From contig OY776119.1 of assembly GCA_963675135.1 (NCBI GenBank), positions 41,787,198-41,851,197 of the forward strand: DNA of 64,000 bases, read 5' to 3'. Shown here piece by piece: positions 10,681-22,254 of the stretch. How positions within the stretch are numbered: the stretch's first letter is position 1; every line of letters begins with the position of its first letter. The notes under the pieces are model-generated. The model saw only the letters and a program-made list of their open reading frames with translations. It was not told the origin of the DNA and did not search any database. The translations under genes were made by a program, and so were the position numbers. The DNA is from Galeopsis tetrahit (Eukaryota; Streptophyta; Magnoliopsida; Lamiales; Lamiaceae).

Positions 10681-10842
10681 TTTTTGTTTGATTAGTTTTT
10701 TTATTATTTTGTTATTCAAGTATGTGTAATCTACTGATCTATTTTGAATGAATAAAAGATAAGTACTATTTGATGTTTAAGACAAGGTAACTACTTAACT
10801 AGTCTACTTATGAGAAAAGATTCAAGTAGTTTTGGCTTCATC

Positions 10843-10856
10843 AAAAAGGGGGAAAT
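10843..10856 (+). other. SIRE-B 3' polypurine tract
   Basis: AAAAAGGGGGAAAT directly precedes the 3' LTR start TGTTGGGATATG. It is the plus-strand DNA primer site and is identical to the tract at 25526-25539. Confidence 0.95.
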
Positions 10857-12184
10857 TGTTGGGATATGAATCCTAGAGCAAATCCTAAAAGATGAATAAA
10901 AGATAAAAGATGAAGTTTTGATAAGCCAAAAGTAGACTTGAATATTTTCTAAGTGTTGACTGATCTAGTCTAGTTAAGTTGAAGTCATCTTGTACAGATC
11001 AGTAGAGTTCACAAGACAAGTACAAGTTTACAAGACAAATATTATTAAAAGTTAAGTACGATTTATAAGTACTTCATGTTTACTATTGTATGAATTGTTA
11101 GGATGTTATTTGAGCTATTCGAATTGTATAGAGCTCATATTATTTCATATGTAATCGTATATAAACAATGTATAGTTTTGTAAGATGACTAAGCTTTTAT
11201 AAAAGAGAGCTTAATGTAATGTAATAGTCTTGTTAGGTTAGATGATAGGACTAGATTAGTTCTATGTTGTAATCTAAAGAAGTCTACTGCACAAGTCAAG
11301 TAGAAGACGCAGACTACTACTACTGGACAAGACAGGTGCGCTACTACACAAAGACAGGTCAAATTTAAAGTTAGTTACAGAAATGCGTATTGAAGATGAA
11401 GTTGAAGAATTAGTTATGGAATAACTAATTAACTGAAGAAACGCGTGGAAGAATAAAAGAATCAGTTAGAAGTTAGTTTTCAAGAAAGGTTGTTACACAA
11501 CTGAAAGTTCTTGGATTTGAAGTCTATAAATACCCCAAGGTATTCATTGGTTAAAGACTACTGACTACTGAAATATTGAGAATTACTACTTACAAACGTT
11601 ATTGAAGATTCATCTGAAGAAATTACTCTCAGAGTTGATTGAAGTTCAGATAGAAGCCAGAAGACAAGTGAAGAATCAAGAAGGCTACTACTGAAAATCA
11701 GAGAAGTTTTTAGTTTTTGTTTGTTATTTTCAAGGTGCTAGATACTTGTAAAATTTCTAGTAAGATCGTAGACATATCTGGAGGTATAGTCTGTTGAAGA
11801 TCTAAGTCTTCTTCTTGGGACTTTAAAGACAGGATCATACACTTGTACTCGATTGGAAGAGTTTAGTGGAAACATCACAACTGGGTTTGTGAGAGTGGAT
11901 GTAGACAAGTTGTCGAACCACTATAAATCTCGTGTTCAATTTACTTTACTGTTTTGATTGTTTAAATTGACTAATTGGTTTAACTACTTAACTGAACTTG
12001 ATTAGTTGAGTATAGAACAGAGTTCTCGAAAAGAAGTTGAGTATAATCTTGAATTGGGCTCATTGTTAATTTCGTATTCCGCATATTGTACTTTGATATT
12101 TTGAAAGATTTTTGAAAAGTCTATTCACCCCCCTCTAGACATTTTCACTAGCTTACTCGTTATTAACTCAACTTGGGACCAACA
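10857..12184 (+). repeat. SIRE-B 3' LTR (1328 bp)
   Basis: It starts TGTTGGGATATGAATCC and ends GGGACCAACA. It is shorter than and diverged from the A/C/D LTRs and lacks their dense ACTGATCT array, carrying AGACAGGT and GTCTAC words instead. The TATA box CTATAAATA is at 11524-11532. Immediately downstream (12185) the Tork-type RT resumes, so the element inserted there. The next five bases (TTCTT) would be the right target duplication. Confidence 0.95.
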
Positions 12185-13149
12185 TTCTTATTGGCAACAA
12201 TGTGAAAGTATTATCAGACGTAAAGGTGTGGCTTTCAGAACAGTTTCAAATGAAGAATATGGGAGAAGCATCGTACATTCTTGGTATTAAGGTCACTGGT
12301 GATCGAAAAAAGAGAATGTTGTGTTTATCTCAAGCGTCTTACATTGATACTGTGATTGCTCGTTTTGGCATGCAGAATTCCAAGAAGGGTGTGCTACCTT
12401 TTAGACATGGAGTCCCTCTATCTAAAGATATGTGTCCTAAGACACAGAAGGAGATAGAGGAGATGGCTAAGGTTCCTTATGCTTCGGCTCTAGGAAGCCT
12501 TATGTATGCGATGATGTGTACGAGGCCTGATATTTGCTATGCAGTCGACATGGTAGCAAGATATCAGTCTAACCCTGGTCAAGGACACTAGACTGCTGTT
12601 AAGCATATTCTCAAGTACTTGAAAAAGACTCGAGATTATATGCTAGTATACCAGTCAAATAGTTTGATTCCTTTGGGTTATATCGATTCAGATTTCCAAG
12701 CTGATCGAGATGAACGGAAGTCAACCTCGGGTTATGTGTTTATGCTGGGAGGTGCAGCCATATCTTGGAGAAGTGTGAAGTAGAAATGCATCGCGGACTC
12801 CACTATGGAAGCCGAGTACGTAGCTGCCTCAGAGGCCGCAAAGGAGGCTGTCTGGCTGCGTAATTTCTTTCTGGAATTAGGGGTATCTCAGAGTATGCCG
12901 ATGTGTATCACTGTTTATTCTGATAACGCAGGTGTAGTGGCAAACTCGAAAGAACATAGAGCCCACAGAGCAAGTAAACACATAGAGCGAAAGTACCACA
13001 TTATACGAGATATCGTAAATCGAGGAGACGTGGTTGTAGCTAAGATTGCATCGTTGGAAAACTTGGCTGATCCTTTCACAAAGACAGTGGCAATAAAAGT
13101 CTTTGAGAAACATGTAGAGGGTTTTGGTTTACGATGTATTACAAGCTAG
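12185..13149 (+). pseudogene. pol: Tork-type copia, RT end and RNase H (broken)
   Basis: This is the C-terminal part of a different copia lineage, interrupted on its left by SIRE-B. RT palm/thumb motifs (FQMKNMGEASYILGIKV, QASYIDTVI, LMYAMMCTRPDI) are followed by RNase H with YIDSDF, STMEAEYVAA and YSDNAG, ending at TAG 13147-13149. Two internal TAG codons break it, at 12589-12591 (a Trp position in the family) and 12781-12783 (a Gln/Lys position). Both are single-base changes. The motifs are typical of the Tork lineage. The element's 5' part lies left of the window. Confidence 0.88.
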
Positions 13150-13214
13150 ACTTTGAGTATAAGTGGGAGAAATGTTGATGTCTTTATGTGTATACTAAAA
13201 GTTAAGTTTTAGTA

Positions 13215-13226
13215 TAAGTGGGAGAT
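13215..13226 (+). other. Tork-type polypurine tract
   Basis: TAAGTGGGAGAT lies directly before the LTR start TGTTGGTGTATAC. The phrase AGTATAAGTGGGAGA occurs twice just downstream of the RNase H stop. Confidence 0.75.
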
Positions 13227-13349
13227 TGTTGGTGTATACTGTAAAGCAAACTTTTAGTGGGCTTTTGTGACGTATATTCCATTTCCTTTTATCTGAAATA
13301 AATGGTTTTTCACATTATTGCATTCTTTGTGATTACTTGTATGTCTGCT
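13227..13349 (+). repeat. Tork-type 3' LTR, first piece
   Basis: It starts TGTTGGTGTATACTG right after the polypurine tract and is cut at 13349 by the SIRE-C/D block. The remainder resumes near 30238. The last five bases here (CTGCT) would be the left target duplication of SIRE-C. No right copy is seen because SIRE-D is truncated. Confidence 0.85.
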
Positions 13350-13488
13350 TGTTGGGATATGAATCCTATAAACAATGTTCTAATTGATGATTGTATGTTT
13401 TGATGGCCAAAAGCAACTTAAAGTTAGTGATATATGTGGTTCTAAGTCATCTTAACTAAGTCATTTGATGAGAAACTTAAATTGAGAT

Positions 13489-13730
13489 TACTGATCTTAA
13501 TGATATCTGAAATAAGTTTACTGATCTTATTTAGTAATAGTAGGAATAAAATTACTGATCTTAACTGAGTCATTTGAAATAAGATTACTGATCTGAGTAT
13601 GGAAACTGAGAATAATTTTAGTGATCTTATATGAGATATTTAAATCTGACTTACTGATCTTATATGTTTACTGATCTTATATGTAAGTTACTGATCTTAT
13701 GTGTTTACTGATCTTATTGTTTACTGATCT
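13489..13730 (+). repeat. TACTGATCT word array in SIRE-C U3
   Basis: Nine exact copies of TACTGATCT and one variant (AGTGATCT) lie in 242 bp, at irregular 15-60 base spacing. They are usually preceded by T and followed by TA or GA. The same array is in the SIRE-A LTR and the shared C/D LTR. Its position upstream of the TATA box suggests a multi-site transcription factor or enhancer array, which is inference. Confidence 0.85.
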
Positions 13731-14285
13731 GATATATGAACTGTTAGGAATTAAGCTGATGTTTTGTATTGTATAGACAACTTATAGTGTAGGACTTAGA
13801 TATACTCATCTGTATATAGTTCAGTTGATGTATGGATAGGTTTTATATTTGTAAAGTTGTATTTTATTGTACTCAGCATTGTAAAAGTTCAGAACAGTAG
13901 TTTAGAACACTAGATTAGATGAAGATCAGAAGACTATGAAGACTCAGAGGACTACTTCAGAATAAAAAGACTTCAAGAAGAGTTGAAGAAGAAGCTTAGA
14001 AGAAATCTGGAGAAGTTTTGAACAGTTTTAAGTTACTGTGCTGACTGACTCAGCAGAGTAAAAATCCGAAGAGTAAAAAATCAGAACAGGAAGTTACTGT
14101 GCTGATTTATCAAAATTGAAGAATAAGTTTGGAAAGCTTATTTAAGGCGTAACTGAATATATTTGAAGATATGCTGACTTGGAAGTTGAAGGAAGTTACA
14201 AAGTCAGTTACAAGAAGAAGTTACAAAAACAGTTTTAGAGTTAGTTGAGAGTTAGTTCACAAACTGCTAACTGTCATACTAAGTT

Positions 14286-14294
14286 CTATAAATA
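14286..14294 (+). promoter_or_regulatory. SIRE-C 5' LTR TATA box
   Basis: CTATAAATA, the end of U3. The homologous motif is at 26475-26483 in the shared LTR. Confidence 0.7.
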
Positions 14295-15117
14295 CTATGT
14301 GATCTCCTACTGCTAAGACTACTGATCTTAAAGCATTCACAAGCAATCTAAGTCTACAGAGCACAAGAAGAACTCACAGAGTTGAAGGAGATTAAAGAAG
14401 AGAAGCCACAGAATTGAAGAGAAGAATCAAAGGCTATTCAAAGAGAAGTTTTAGTTTTCAAGTTTAAGTTTGTATGTTGTAAAACAAGTGTGCTAGTTAC
14501 TTGGAAAATTACTAGTAGATCGAAGATATACCTGGAGGTATAATCGATAAGATCACAGTCTTAATCTTGGGACTTTAAGCCACAAGAAACTCAAGAAGTA
14601 AGAGTTAATAAAACTTCACAACTGGAGTTGTGAGAGTGGATGTAGACATTTGTCGAACCACTATAAAATTCTGTGTTCTTTACATTTTCTGTTTGATATT
14701 TATTTGAATTGTTTAACTAAGAACATTAAGAATTTACTAAGCAAAAGATCTAAAGAAAAGTTGAGTATAAACTAGTAAGGCCCATATTGTTTTGAAAAGT
14801 ACTGATCTGAGCTGAGTAAGCACAGTACAGTACATAAGAAGACTAAATTCCGCATTGCATATTCTGATATTTTGAAAGAATTTTAAAAGTCTATTCACCC
14901 CTCCCCTCTAGACTTTTACTAGCTTACTCAATCTTAACTCAACTTTGGGACCAACAAGTGGTATCAGAGCAGTAGTTCTTTGGACTGCTGTTTCTTGATA
15001 ACCTTGCAGATCTTGAGGGAAAACTTACTGATCTTGCTACTCTTTCTTGATATCTGTCACTATCTGAATACTTGAAATTTATCTGCTATACTACTGATCC
15101 CATTTGTCTAATCAAAC

Positions 15118-17673
15118 ATGGATGACACTAATGTGAACAAACTGCCTAAGTTCAAAATTGCAGATTATGACTACTGGAAGCTTAGGATGGAGGCCATCTT
15201 TAGCTCAACCCATGATCTAATGGTGTCTGTGGTGACTGAAGGACCAATTGTCATCATGGTGGAAAACACTGCTGTTCTGGATCCATCTAAACCAGTTGGA
15301 GCACTGGTCCCTAAACCAAGGTCAGAACTGACTTCGGAAGAAATGAACCAAAACAATTTGGACAGCCTTGCCAAGAACTATATTTTACACACCTTGGCAA
15401 ATGAGTATCTTGGTAAAGTGTTAAAATGTAAGACTGCAAAGCAAATGTGGGACAAATTGGCTATTCTTTGTGAAGGTACTACACTGATCAAAGAAAGCAA
15501 ATTATCCACAGCTGTCCAAAGGTTTGAATCATTTAAGATGAAGCCAGGAGAATCAATTGATGAATTGGATACTCGATTTACCAAAATCATGAATGATCTT
15601 GATGTGTTAGGCAAGACTTATACTGATAGAGAAGTTAACCTGAGAATCTTGAAAGTCTTGGATGAAAGGTGGAAAATGGTCAAGATGATCATTAAAACCA
15701 CACAAGACATTGATTCTTGGCAAGCAGAAACTATGTTCCAAACACTTAAGGCACATGAGTTTGAGTTAGATGAAGAAGATCCTATTAATGTGATTCATAA
15801 GGATAAGGATGCCTCTAAGGACATAGCTTTTAAAGCCTCTACCTCTAAGGGGTCTAGATCATCTAAGTCTAAGGCCTCAAGCATAAAAGATGTACTAGAT
15901 AGTTCTGATCTTAGTCTGAAAGATCAGATGAGCCTTATGATCAAAAGATTTGATAAACTGAATAAGAGGTATGGTAGATACAAGAGATTCTATAAGGAAA
16001 CTAAGGGTTCTAGTAACAGGGACTCTTCTGTGAACAGAAGGGATCAAAACTCTTCTGAAAGAAGGGATGAGATCTCTAATGAGAACAGGAGAGATAGGAA
16101 CTCATCTGATAAGTGGGATAGAAAGTATTCTGATAAGAAAGACAGGAACTCAATTGACAAGCATGACAGGAACAGAAAACATTCTCCTCCTAAAAGAACT
16201 TCTAACAATCCTGATTGCTATAATTGTGATAAGCCAGGTCATTATGCTTATGAATGTCCTGATCTGAGTTCTGAAGATCGAGAAGAAAGGAAAGCCAGAA
16301 GAGATCGAAAATATGCCAAGGGTAAGAAGGCAATGATGGCTTACAATGATTCTGATTCGGAATCAGAAGAGTTGCCATCGTCTTCATCTGACTACCCCTC
16401 TAGCAATGAAGATGAAGCCTTCATAGCAGATGATGGACTGGTAATGATGGCCAAAATAAATGATGAGGTATCATCTGCTAACTCTTTTCAATCTTGTAAC
16501 AATTCTGACACTGATGAAAGTGATGCTGCTGATAGCAGTGTAGGAAGTAGTCTTCATCATTCCCAAGGAGTGACTGAAGAAGACCTTCTACAAGCTAACA
16601 AAGCATTCATTGAAATTAGTGATGAGAATATAACTTTAAAGCAAGAAATCATTAATCTGAAAGAAGCTCAGTCAAAAGTAGATCCTAATATAGCTGTCAT
16701 AAATGCAAGGCTATCAGAAGAGTTGTCCCAACTCCAAGAAAAGTATGCATCCATTGACAACCTATATCAGGGTATGCTTAAAACTCAAGCCAAAGAGACT
16801 AATGAATTCAATGATTTAAAGATTAAGTGTGAAAAACTTGAAGAGCGCAATAGATTCTTAGAATCTGAAGTAGTGAGCCTAGATCGAAAGCTATCTGGGA
16901 TGATTAACTCTACTAGAATTAATCAAACTATCTCAGACAGATATAGAGCTCCAAATGATAAAAGTGGAATAGGTACTGATCTGCCTAGTTCCTCTACTTC
17001 AGAATTTAAGAACACTAATGGAGCTAGTTCAAGTTCTTTGCAACTAGATAAAGGAAAAGAACATATGACTTATGATGATGATCCAAAACTCAAAGTACAG
17101 TCTAAATACATCCCTCCTACTACCAAGAATGGTAAAATGAAGAATGTATTAAGACCAGTACCGTCAAGACCATACCAGAAGAGTCATACTCCTCTGACCA
17201 GATCAGATCAGTCCTGGAATCAGAAGAGACAAACTCAGAACAGTAGGTCAAGACAAGCACAGGCAAGTTGGGAACAGCCTAGACCTCCTTTTATAAGGCA
17301 GTCTCAGCTGTATTCAACTAAACCTAGGATATTTGTGCCTCATTATCATAACAAACCTGTTCTTTACCCTCCTCCTTTATCTTACAATGTCATTGGTGAG
17401 GAAAGACCAAAACGCATCTATAAGCCGTATGGTCCACATGCCTTTAGACCATATTCAAACTATTACAGGCATACTGATCTTACTGAAAAAGGGATAGAAC
17501 CAAGGAAATGCTATCTCAGAAAAATAGATCCTAAGTCTGCTGATAATTCTGAATTGGTTAATAAAGTACTGTTCTGTGATAAATTTGGAAGGAAACTGAA
17601 GAGGTCCCATTTATGCAAATCCTCAATGTTCATTTGGGTACCTCTCACTACTAACCCCCAAGGACCCCAATAA
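15118..17673 (+). CDS. gag: SIRE-C gag, 851 aa
   Basis: This complete gag starts at the first ATG after the PBS and ends with TAA 17671-17673. Residues about 1-230 are the copia gag domain. A Ser/Lys/Arg-rich linker with RRDRNSSDKWDRK-like units follows (about 285-362). Next come one CCHC zinc knuckle at about 367-380 (CYNCDKPGHYAYEC, CX2CX4HX4C), an acidic Ser-rich stretch, a coiled coil (about 485-600) and a basic Gln/Arg/Ser-rich tail. The product forms the particle and binds element RNA. The tail block VLFCDKFGRKLKRS resembles a knuckle that lost its ligands. Pol is in the -1 frame relative to gag and begins only after two more stops in its own frame. Confidence 0.93.
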   Translation: MDDTNVNKLPKFKIADYDYWKLRMEAIFSSTHDLMVSVVTEGPIVIMVENTAVLDPSKPVGALVPKPRSELTSEEMNQNNLDSLAKNYILHTLANEYLGKVLKCKTAKQMWDKLAILCEGTTLIKESKLSTAVQRFESFKMKPGESIDELDTRFTKIMNDLDVLGKTYTDREVNLRILKVLDERWKMVKMIIKTTQDIDSWQAETMFQTLKAHEFELDEEDPINVIHKDKDASKDIAFKASTSKGSRSSKSKASSIKDVLDSSDLSLKDQMSLMIKRFDKLNKRYGRYKRFYKETKGSSNRDSSVNRRDQNSSERRDEISNENRRDRNSSDKWDRKYSDKKDRNSIDKHDRNRKHSPPKRTSNNPDCYNCDKPGHYAYECPDLSSEDREERKARRDRKYAKGKKAMMAYNDSDSESEELPSSSSDYPSSNEDEAFIADDGLVMMAKINDEVSSANSFQSCNNSDTDESDAADSSVGSSLHHSQGVTEEDLLQANKAFIEISDENITLKQEIINLKEAQSKVDPNIAVINARLSEELSQLQEKYASIDNLYQGMLKTQAKETNEFNDLKIKCEKLEERNRFLESEVVSLDRKLSGMINSTRINQTISDRYRAPNDKSGIGTDLPSSSTSEFKNTNGASSSSLQLDKGKEHMTYDDDPKLKVQSKYIPPTTKNGKMKNVLRPVPSRPYQKSHTPLTRSDQSWNQKRQTQNSRSRQAQASWEQPRPPFIRQSQLYSTKPRIFVPHYHNKPVLYPPPLSYNVIGEERPKRIYKPYGPHAFRPYSNYYRHTDLTEKGIEPRKCYLRKIDPKSADNSELVNKVLFCDKFGRKLKRSHLCKSSMFIWVPLTTNPQGPQ

Positions 17674-17687
17674 ACTAGGGTACCTAA

Positions 17688-20600
17688 ATTATTAAGATCA
17701 CTACCTTGCAGGATCGACTGGACTTATACAAGAAAGGTGGTTCAGTTGGTGAGACCTGGTACATAGACAGTGGGTGTTCACACCACATGACTGGTACCAA
17801 GGCCTTACTTACTGACTATCATGAGAAGGAAGGACCAAAAGTCATCTTTGGTGATAGCTCAATAGCAATCACAAAAGGATTTGGATTCATCAAGAATGGA
17901 GATGTTGAAATCCAAGATGTCTCCTATGTTGAAGGTTTGAAATATAATTTGCTATCTGTATCTCAATTCTGTGACAGGGGATACGAAGTTCAGTTCAAGA
18001 CCAGAAGATGTGAAATAATAGATAAAAGGACTCACAAGTCACAATGTTCTACTTGTTGGCACAAGACAAGGAAGTGTATACATTGTGAATTGGAATAGTT
18101 GTCCTAAGAATGCTTGTCTTATTACTAAGAGTCCTAAAGAAAACAGTTGGCTCTGGCATAAACGCCTCTGCCACCATAACTTTAAGATAATCAACAAGAT
18201 TGCTAGAGAACATCTTGTTGAGGGCATTCCTAATGAAATCTATTCCAAATCACAAGTATGTGATTCCTGTCAAAAAGGTAAACAGGTAAAGGTTTCATTT
18301 AAGTCCATTCCAACTCTTTCAACAAGCAGAGTTTTAGAACTCTTGCATATGGATCTTCATGGTCCTATCAACCCTCTCACATTGAATGGAAGAAGGTATA
18401 CTCTAGTTGTTGTAGATGATTACTCTAAGTTTACTTGGGTAGTCTTTCTACACAAAAAGAGTGATACACAAACACTACTTCCAGATCTTTTGAAGAGGCT
18501 GCAGGTTGAAAAAGGTCATCCCATTGTCAAGATTAGGAGTGACAAGGGGACTGAATTTATTAATTGTTACATCTCTGACTACTGTTCTAAGTCTGGCATA
18601 CAACATTTGACAAGTGCAGTCAGAACCCCTCAACAAAATGGTGTTGCAGAAAGGAGAAACAGAACACTAAAAGAAGCTTGCAGAGCCATGATTGCAGAAT
18701 TCAACACACCTCAGAAATTTTGGGCAGAAGCTATTAACACAGCTTGCCACTCCCAAAATCGAAGTGCTCTTAATAAGGTGCATGGTAAAACACCTTATGA
18801 GGTATGGAAAGGCAGAAAACCAAGAGTTTCTTATTTTCATATTTTTGGATGTAAGGGTTTCATACATAACAATGGCAAAAGTAAATTAAATGCTTTTGAT
18901 GCAAAAGCTGATGAAGGAATATTCTTAGGATACTCTTCTGTAAGCAAAGCATTTAGAGTATTTAATTACTCTACCCTATGTGTGGAAGAAACACCCCATG
19001 TAGTCTTTGATGAGAATGTGCAGGACTCTGCTGATCATCAGCTCAGTAAGAAAATTGACAAATTACAGCTCCAAATCACCAATGAAGATGATGATACAGG
19101 AATATATGAATCTGTACAAGCATATAATCCTTTTCTGAAAGTCCTAGATCAAGATTCTGATAAAGAAAAGGTAAAAGACAAAGGTGAGTCATCTAAAACT
19201 TCTGAAATACAAGAATTGAATGACTGCTCTCCTATGAACAAATATGCTGATATAAATAATACTGATCTGCATGATGATGTGCATGATGTAAATGATGATA
19301 GCATTTCTGTTAAGAATAGAAGGACATGGAAGTCTGCTCACTCTACTGATCTGATTCTAGGTGATTCTAGTAAAGGTGTTAAAACTAGAAAACAATTGTT
19401 TGATTCCCAGGAAGAACCTAGTAAGTCTCTATTTTGCTGGTGTTGTTTTCTATCTTCTATTGAGCCTAAAACTGTGATTGAAGCTTTAAGTGATAGTAAC
19501 TGGATTATAGCCATGCAGGAAGAACTTAATCAGTTCACTAGAAATGAAGTTTGGGAACTTATTGATAGACCTAGTAATCATAATGTTGTAGGCACTAAGT
19601 GGATTTTCAAGAACAAAAGGGATGAAAATGATCTTGTAGTTAGAAATAAAGCTAGATTAGTTGCTCAGGGCTACTCTCAAGTTGAGGGTATTGATTATGA
19701 TGAAACTTTTGCCCCTGTAGCTAGACTAGAAGCTATAAGATTGTTCCTTGCTTATGCTGCACATATGAAATTCACTGTGTATCAAATGGATGTGAAAAGT
19801 GCATTTTTGAATGGTATACTTGCTGAAGAAGTTTATGTGGAACAACCACCTGGTTTTGAAGTGAATAGTCACCAAGTATACAAGTTAAAGAAAGCACTCT
19901 ATGGATTGAAACAAGCCCCAAGAGCATGGTATGATACTCTTTCTCTATTCTTACTTGAAAATGGTTTTACAAAAGGCAAGGTTGATAGAACTTTGTTTAG
20001 AAGACAAGAAGGTAATGATATATTACTTGTTCAAATTTATGTGGATGATATTATATTTGGATCACCCAACAAAACCTTGAGTGAAAGCTTTTCTACACTC
20101 ATGCAAAGTAAATTTGAAATGTCTATGATGGGAGAAATGACATATTTTCTTGGTCTTCAAGTAAAACAAACTTCAGAAGGTATCTTTATAAATCAAGCAA
20201 AATACACTAAGAATTTGCTAGATAAATTTGGTATTAAAACCTGTAAGACAGTTGGTGTGCCCATGCAACCTACATACAGAATGGATCCTGATGAAGGAGG
20301 TAAATCTTCTGACCAACCTCACTATCGTGCTTTAATTGGCTCTCTACTCTATCTAACTGCCAGCAGACCTGATATTGCTTTTTCTGTTGGAGTATGTGCA
20401 AGATTTCAAGCAAACCCCAAGGAAAGTCATCTGGAAGCTGCTAAAAGGATATTGAAATATCTAAAGGGGACCATTAATCGAGGATTATGGTATCCTGCAG
20501 ATGATGATATATCTTTAAGTGGTTATTCTGACTCGGACTTTGGAGGTTGCAAAATAGATAGAAAATCTACTTCAGGTTCATGTCAATTCTTAGGAACTAA

Positions 20601-20994
20601 GCTCATTTCATGGTTTTTAAAGAAACAAACAAGTGTGGCAACTTCTACTACTGAAGCAGAATATATGGCTGCAGGTAGTTGTTGTAGTCAGCTTCTTTGG
20701 CTAATACAACAACTCAGAGACTACAATGTTGTAGAATCTAATGTACCTATATATTGTGACAGTAATAGTGCCATTGCCATCACACAAAATCCTGTTCTAC
20801 ATACTAGATGCAAACATGTTGACATTAGGCATCATTTTATTAGGGATCATGTTGAAAAGAAGAATACTAGGATGGAAAAGATTCATACTGATATTCAAAG
20901 AGCTGACATTTTTACAAAACCAATGGCTGAAGTGAGATTCAGAGAATTGTGCATTAGTTTAAGATTGATAGATATGGATTCTGTATGTGTATAG
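17688..20994 (+). pseudogene. pol: SIRE-C pol (PR-INT-RT-RH), 7-bp frameshift
   Basis: This is the copia polyprotein. The pol frame opens at 17688 with no ATG before the protease motif DSGCSHHMTG (Asp codon 17766). The integrase zinc region (CDSCQKGK), the core with LHMDLHGP, IRSDKGTEF and QQNGVAERR, RT with QIYVDDIIFG (near 20035) and RNase H with STTEAEYMAAGS follow to TAG 20992-20994. The frame is broken at about 18038-18044, where a 7-base tandem duplication (TCACAAG/TCACAA) sits before the integrase zinc region. Copies B and D lack the duplication. RT and RNase H are otherwise open. The first ATG in the pol frame lies past the protease active site, so internal initiation there would lose the protease. 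Confidence 0.93.
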
Positions 20995-22254
20995 AACTGT
21001 GCTAACATTTCAGGTACTGATCTTATACCAAGAAGAATATGAAGCAGAACTAAGAGAAGTACATCAAAACTCAAAATTCAGAAGAGACAACCCTATGTCA
21101 GACCACTACATTCAAAACAGGTAACAAGGTTACTAAAGTGACCTTCATCCCGATGAGGAAGCTGGTAAAGCTGAGGGACACTGAGAACACACATTAAGGG
21201 GAAATCTGTGATTTCTTAAAGATCCTTTTGTTGACTCAGAACACTAAGTCACTTTAGCATAAACCTTGATGTGATCATTAAATTAAACATATCGTTACTA
21301 ATCTGTACTGAAATTCACCAATTATCTCATGAACTGACACTTCTACCAAGGTGAAACAGGCACAGAAGAGGAATTCTCCACTGAAGGGGGAACTGATCTG
21401 ATTACAGATTTGAAAAGTCTACTAATCTGATCTGATTACAGGCTATAGCAGTCTACAGATATATTCTGATTAATACATTGACTTGTCTACAGAACTGTAC
21501 TGATTACAAAGCTTCTTTGTCTACAGTACTGATCTGATTACAATTCAGTTATTCTACAGAACTAATCTGATTACTGACTAATCTGTCTACAGAAAGATTT
21601 GTTTACTACTAATCTGTCTACAGAATTCTACTGATCTGACACAGTGCTGATCTGAGGATTACTGTGCTGATATAAAAAAGGTGAAATCAGGAAAATTGGG
21701 TACTGATCTGAACACTACTGTGCTGACCCATCTACTGATCTGAACACTACTGTGCTGATTCATCTACTGATCTGATTTCTAAAAAGGTTACTCAGCTGAT
21801 CACAGTACTCAGCTGATCCAGATAGGTGAAATTTTCTTTATATACTAGTAAGAAAATGAAGTGAAATAGTTTTGGAAACTACTGTGCTGATTTGCATCAG
21901 AACAGTCTTTTGGTTTAGAATACTCTAAGTCCAAAATTGTTCAATTTTAGATTACTAATAGAGAAGATTAATACACTCCTCTATTTCTAACCTAAAAACT
22001 GTGGTGTATTTATCAAACACAAATTGGCTCCAAAATTAAGAATGGTACTAGAATATGAACAGTTCATGTTAAAACACAGATTTCGAGACTTAATCTCAAC
22101 CATTCTTTGTGATAATCATATTCAATCCTAGCCCTAGATTGGTTTTGAATTTGACAAAAACGATCACTCTTCATCGTCTTTCTTACGAGTTCATTTCTGG
22201 AAAGCTCATAAACTCATAATTACTTAAAAAATCTATTCTCTACAAATTCTACAA
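20995..22254 (+). other. SIRE-C pol-ORF3 spacer
   Basis: This is 1260 bp without a gene. The 29-base block at 21149-21177 and the 18-base block at 21210-21227 are identical to those in SIRE-B. Polypurine-like tracts are TTAAGGGGAAA at 21194-21204 and GAAGGGGGAA at 21383-21392. From 21390 to 21830 the words CTGATCTGATTACAG, TACTGATCTG and TACTGTGCTGA recur many times. Just after the pol stop, GCTAACATTTCAG/GTACTG matches GCACTAACCAGACAG/GTAC at the same place in SIRE-B. Confidence 0.75.

Larger units (their letters stand above)
13350..14956 (+). repeat. SIRE-C 5' LTR (1607 bp)
   Basis: It runs from TGTTGGGATATG to GGGACCAACA. By eye it is nearly identical to 25540-27114. The main difference is a stretch of about 31 bases near 14803-14833 that is missing from the other copy and is bounded by GTAC on both sides. 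It is followed by the initiator-Met PBS TGGTATCAGAGC at 14959-14970. Confidence 0.96.

Noticed and set aside
17680..17711. A 32-base GT...AG interval at the gag/pol junction (GTACCT to TTGCAG)
   Set aside because: Too short for a plant intron. A donor near 17566 is more plausible.
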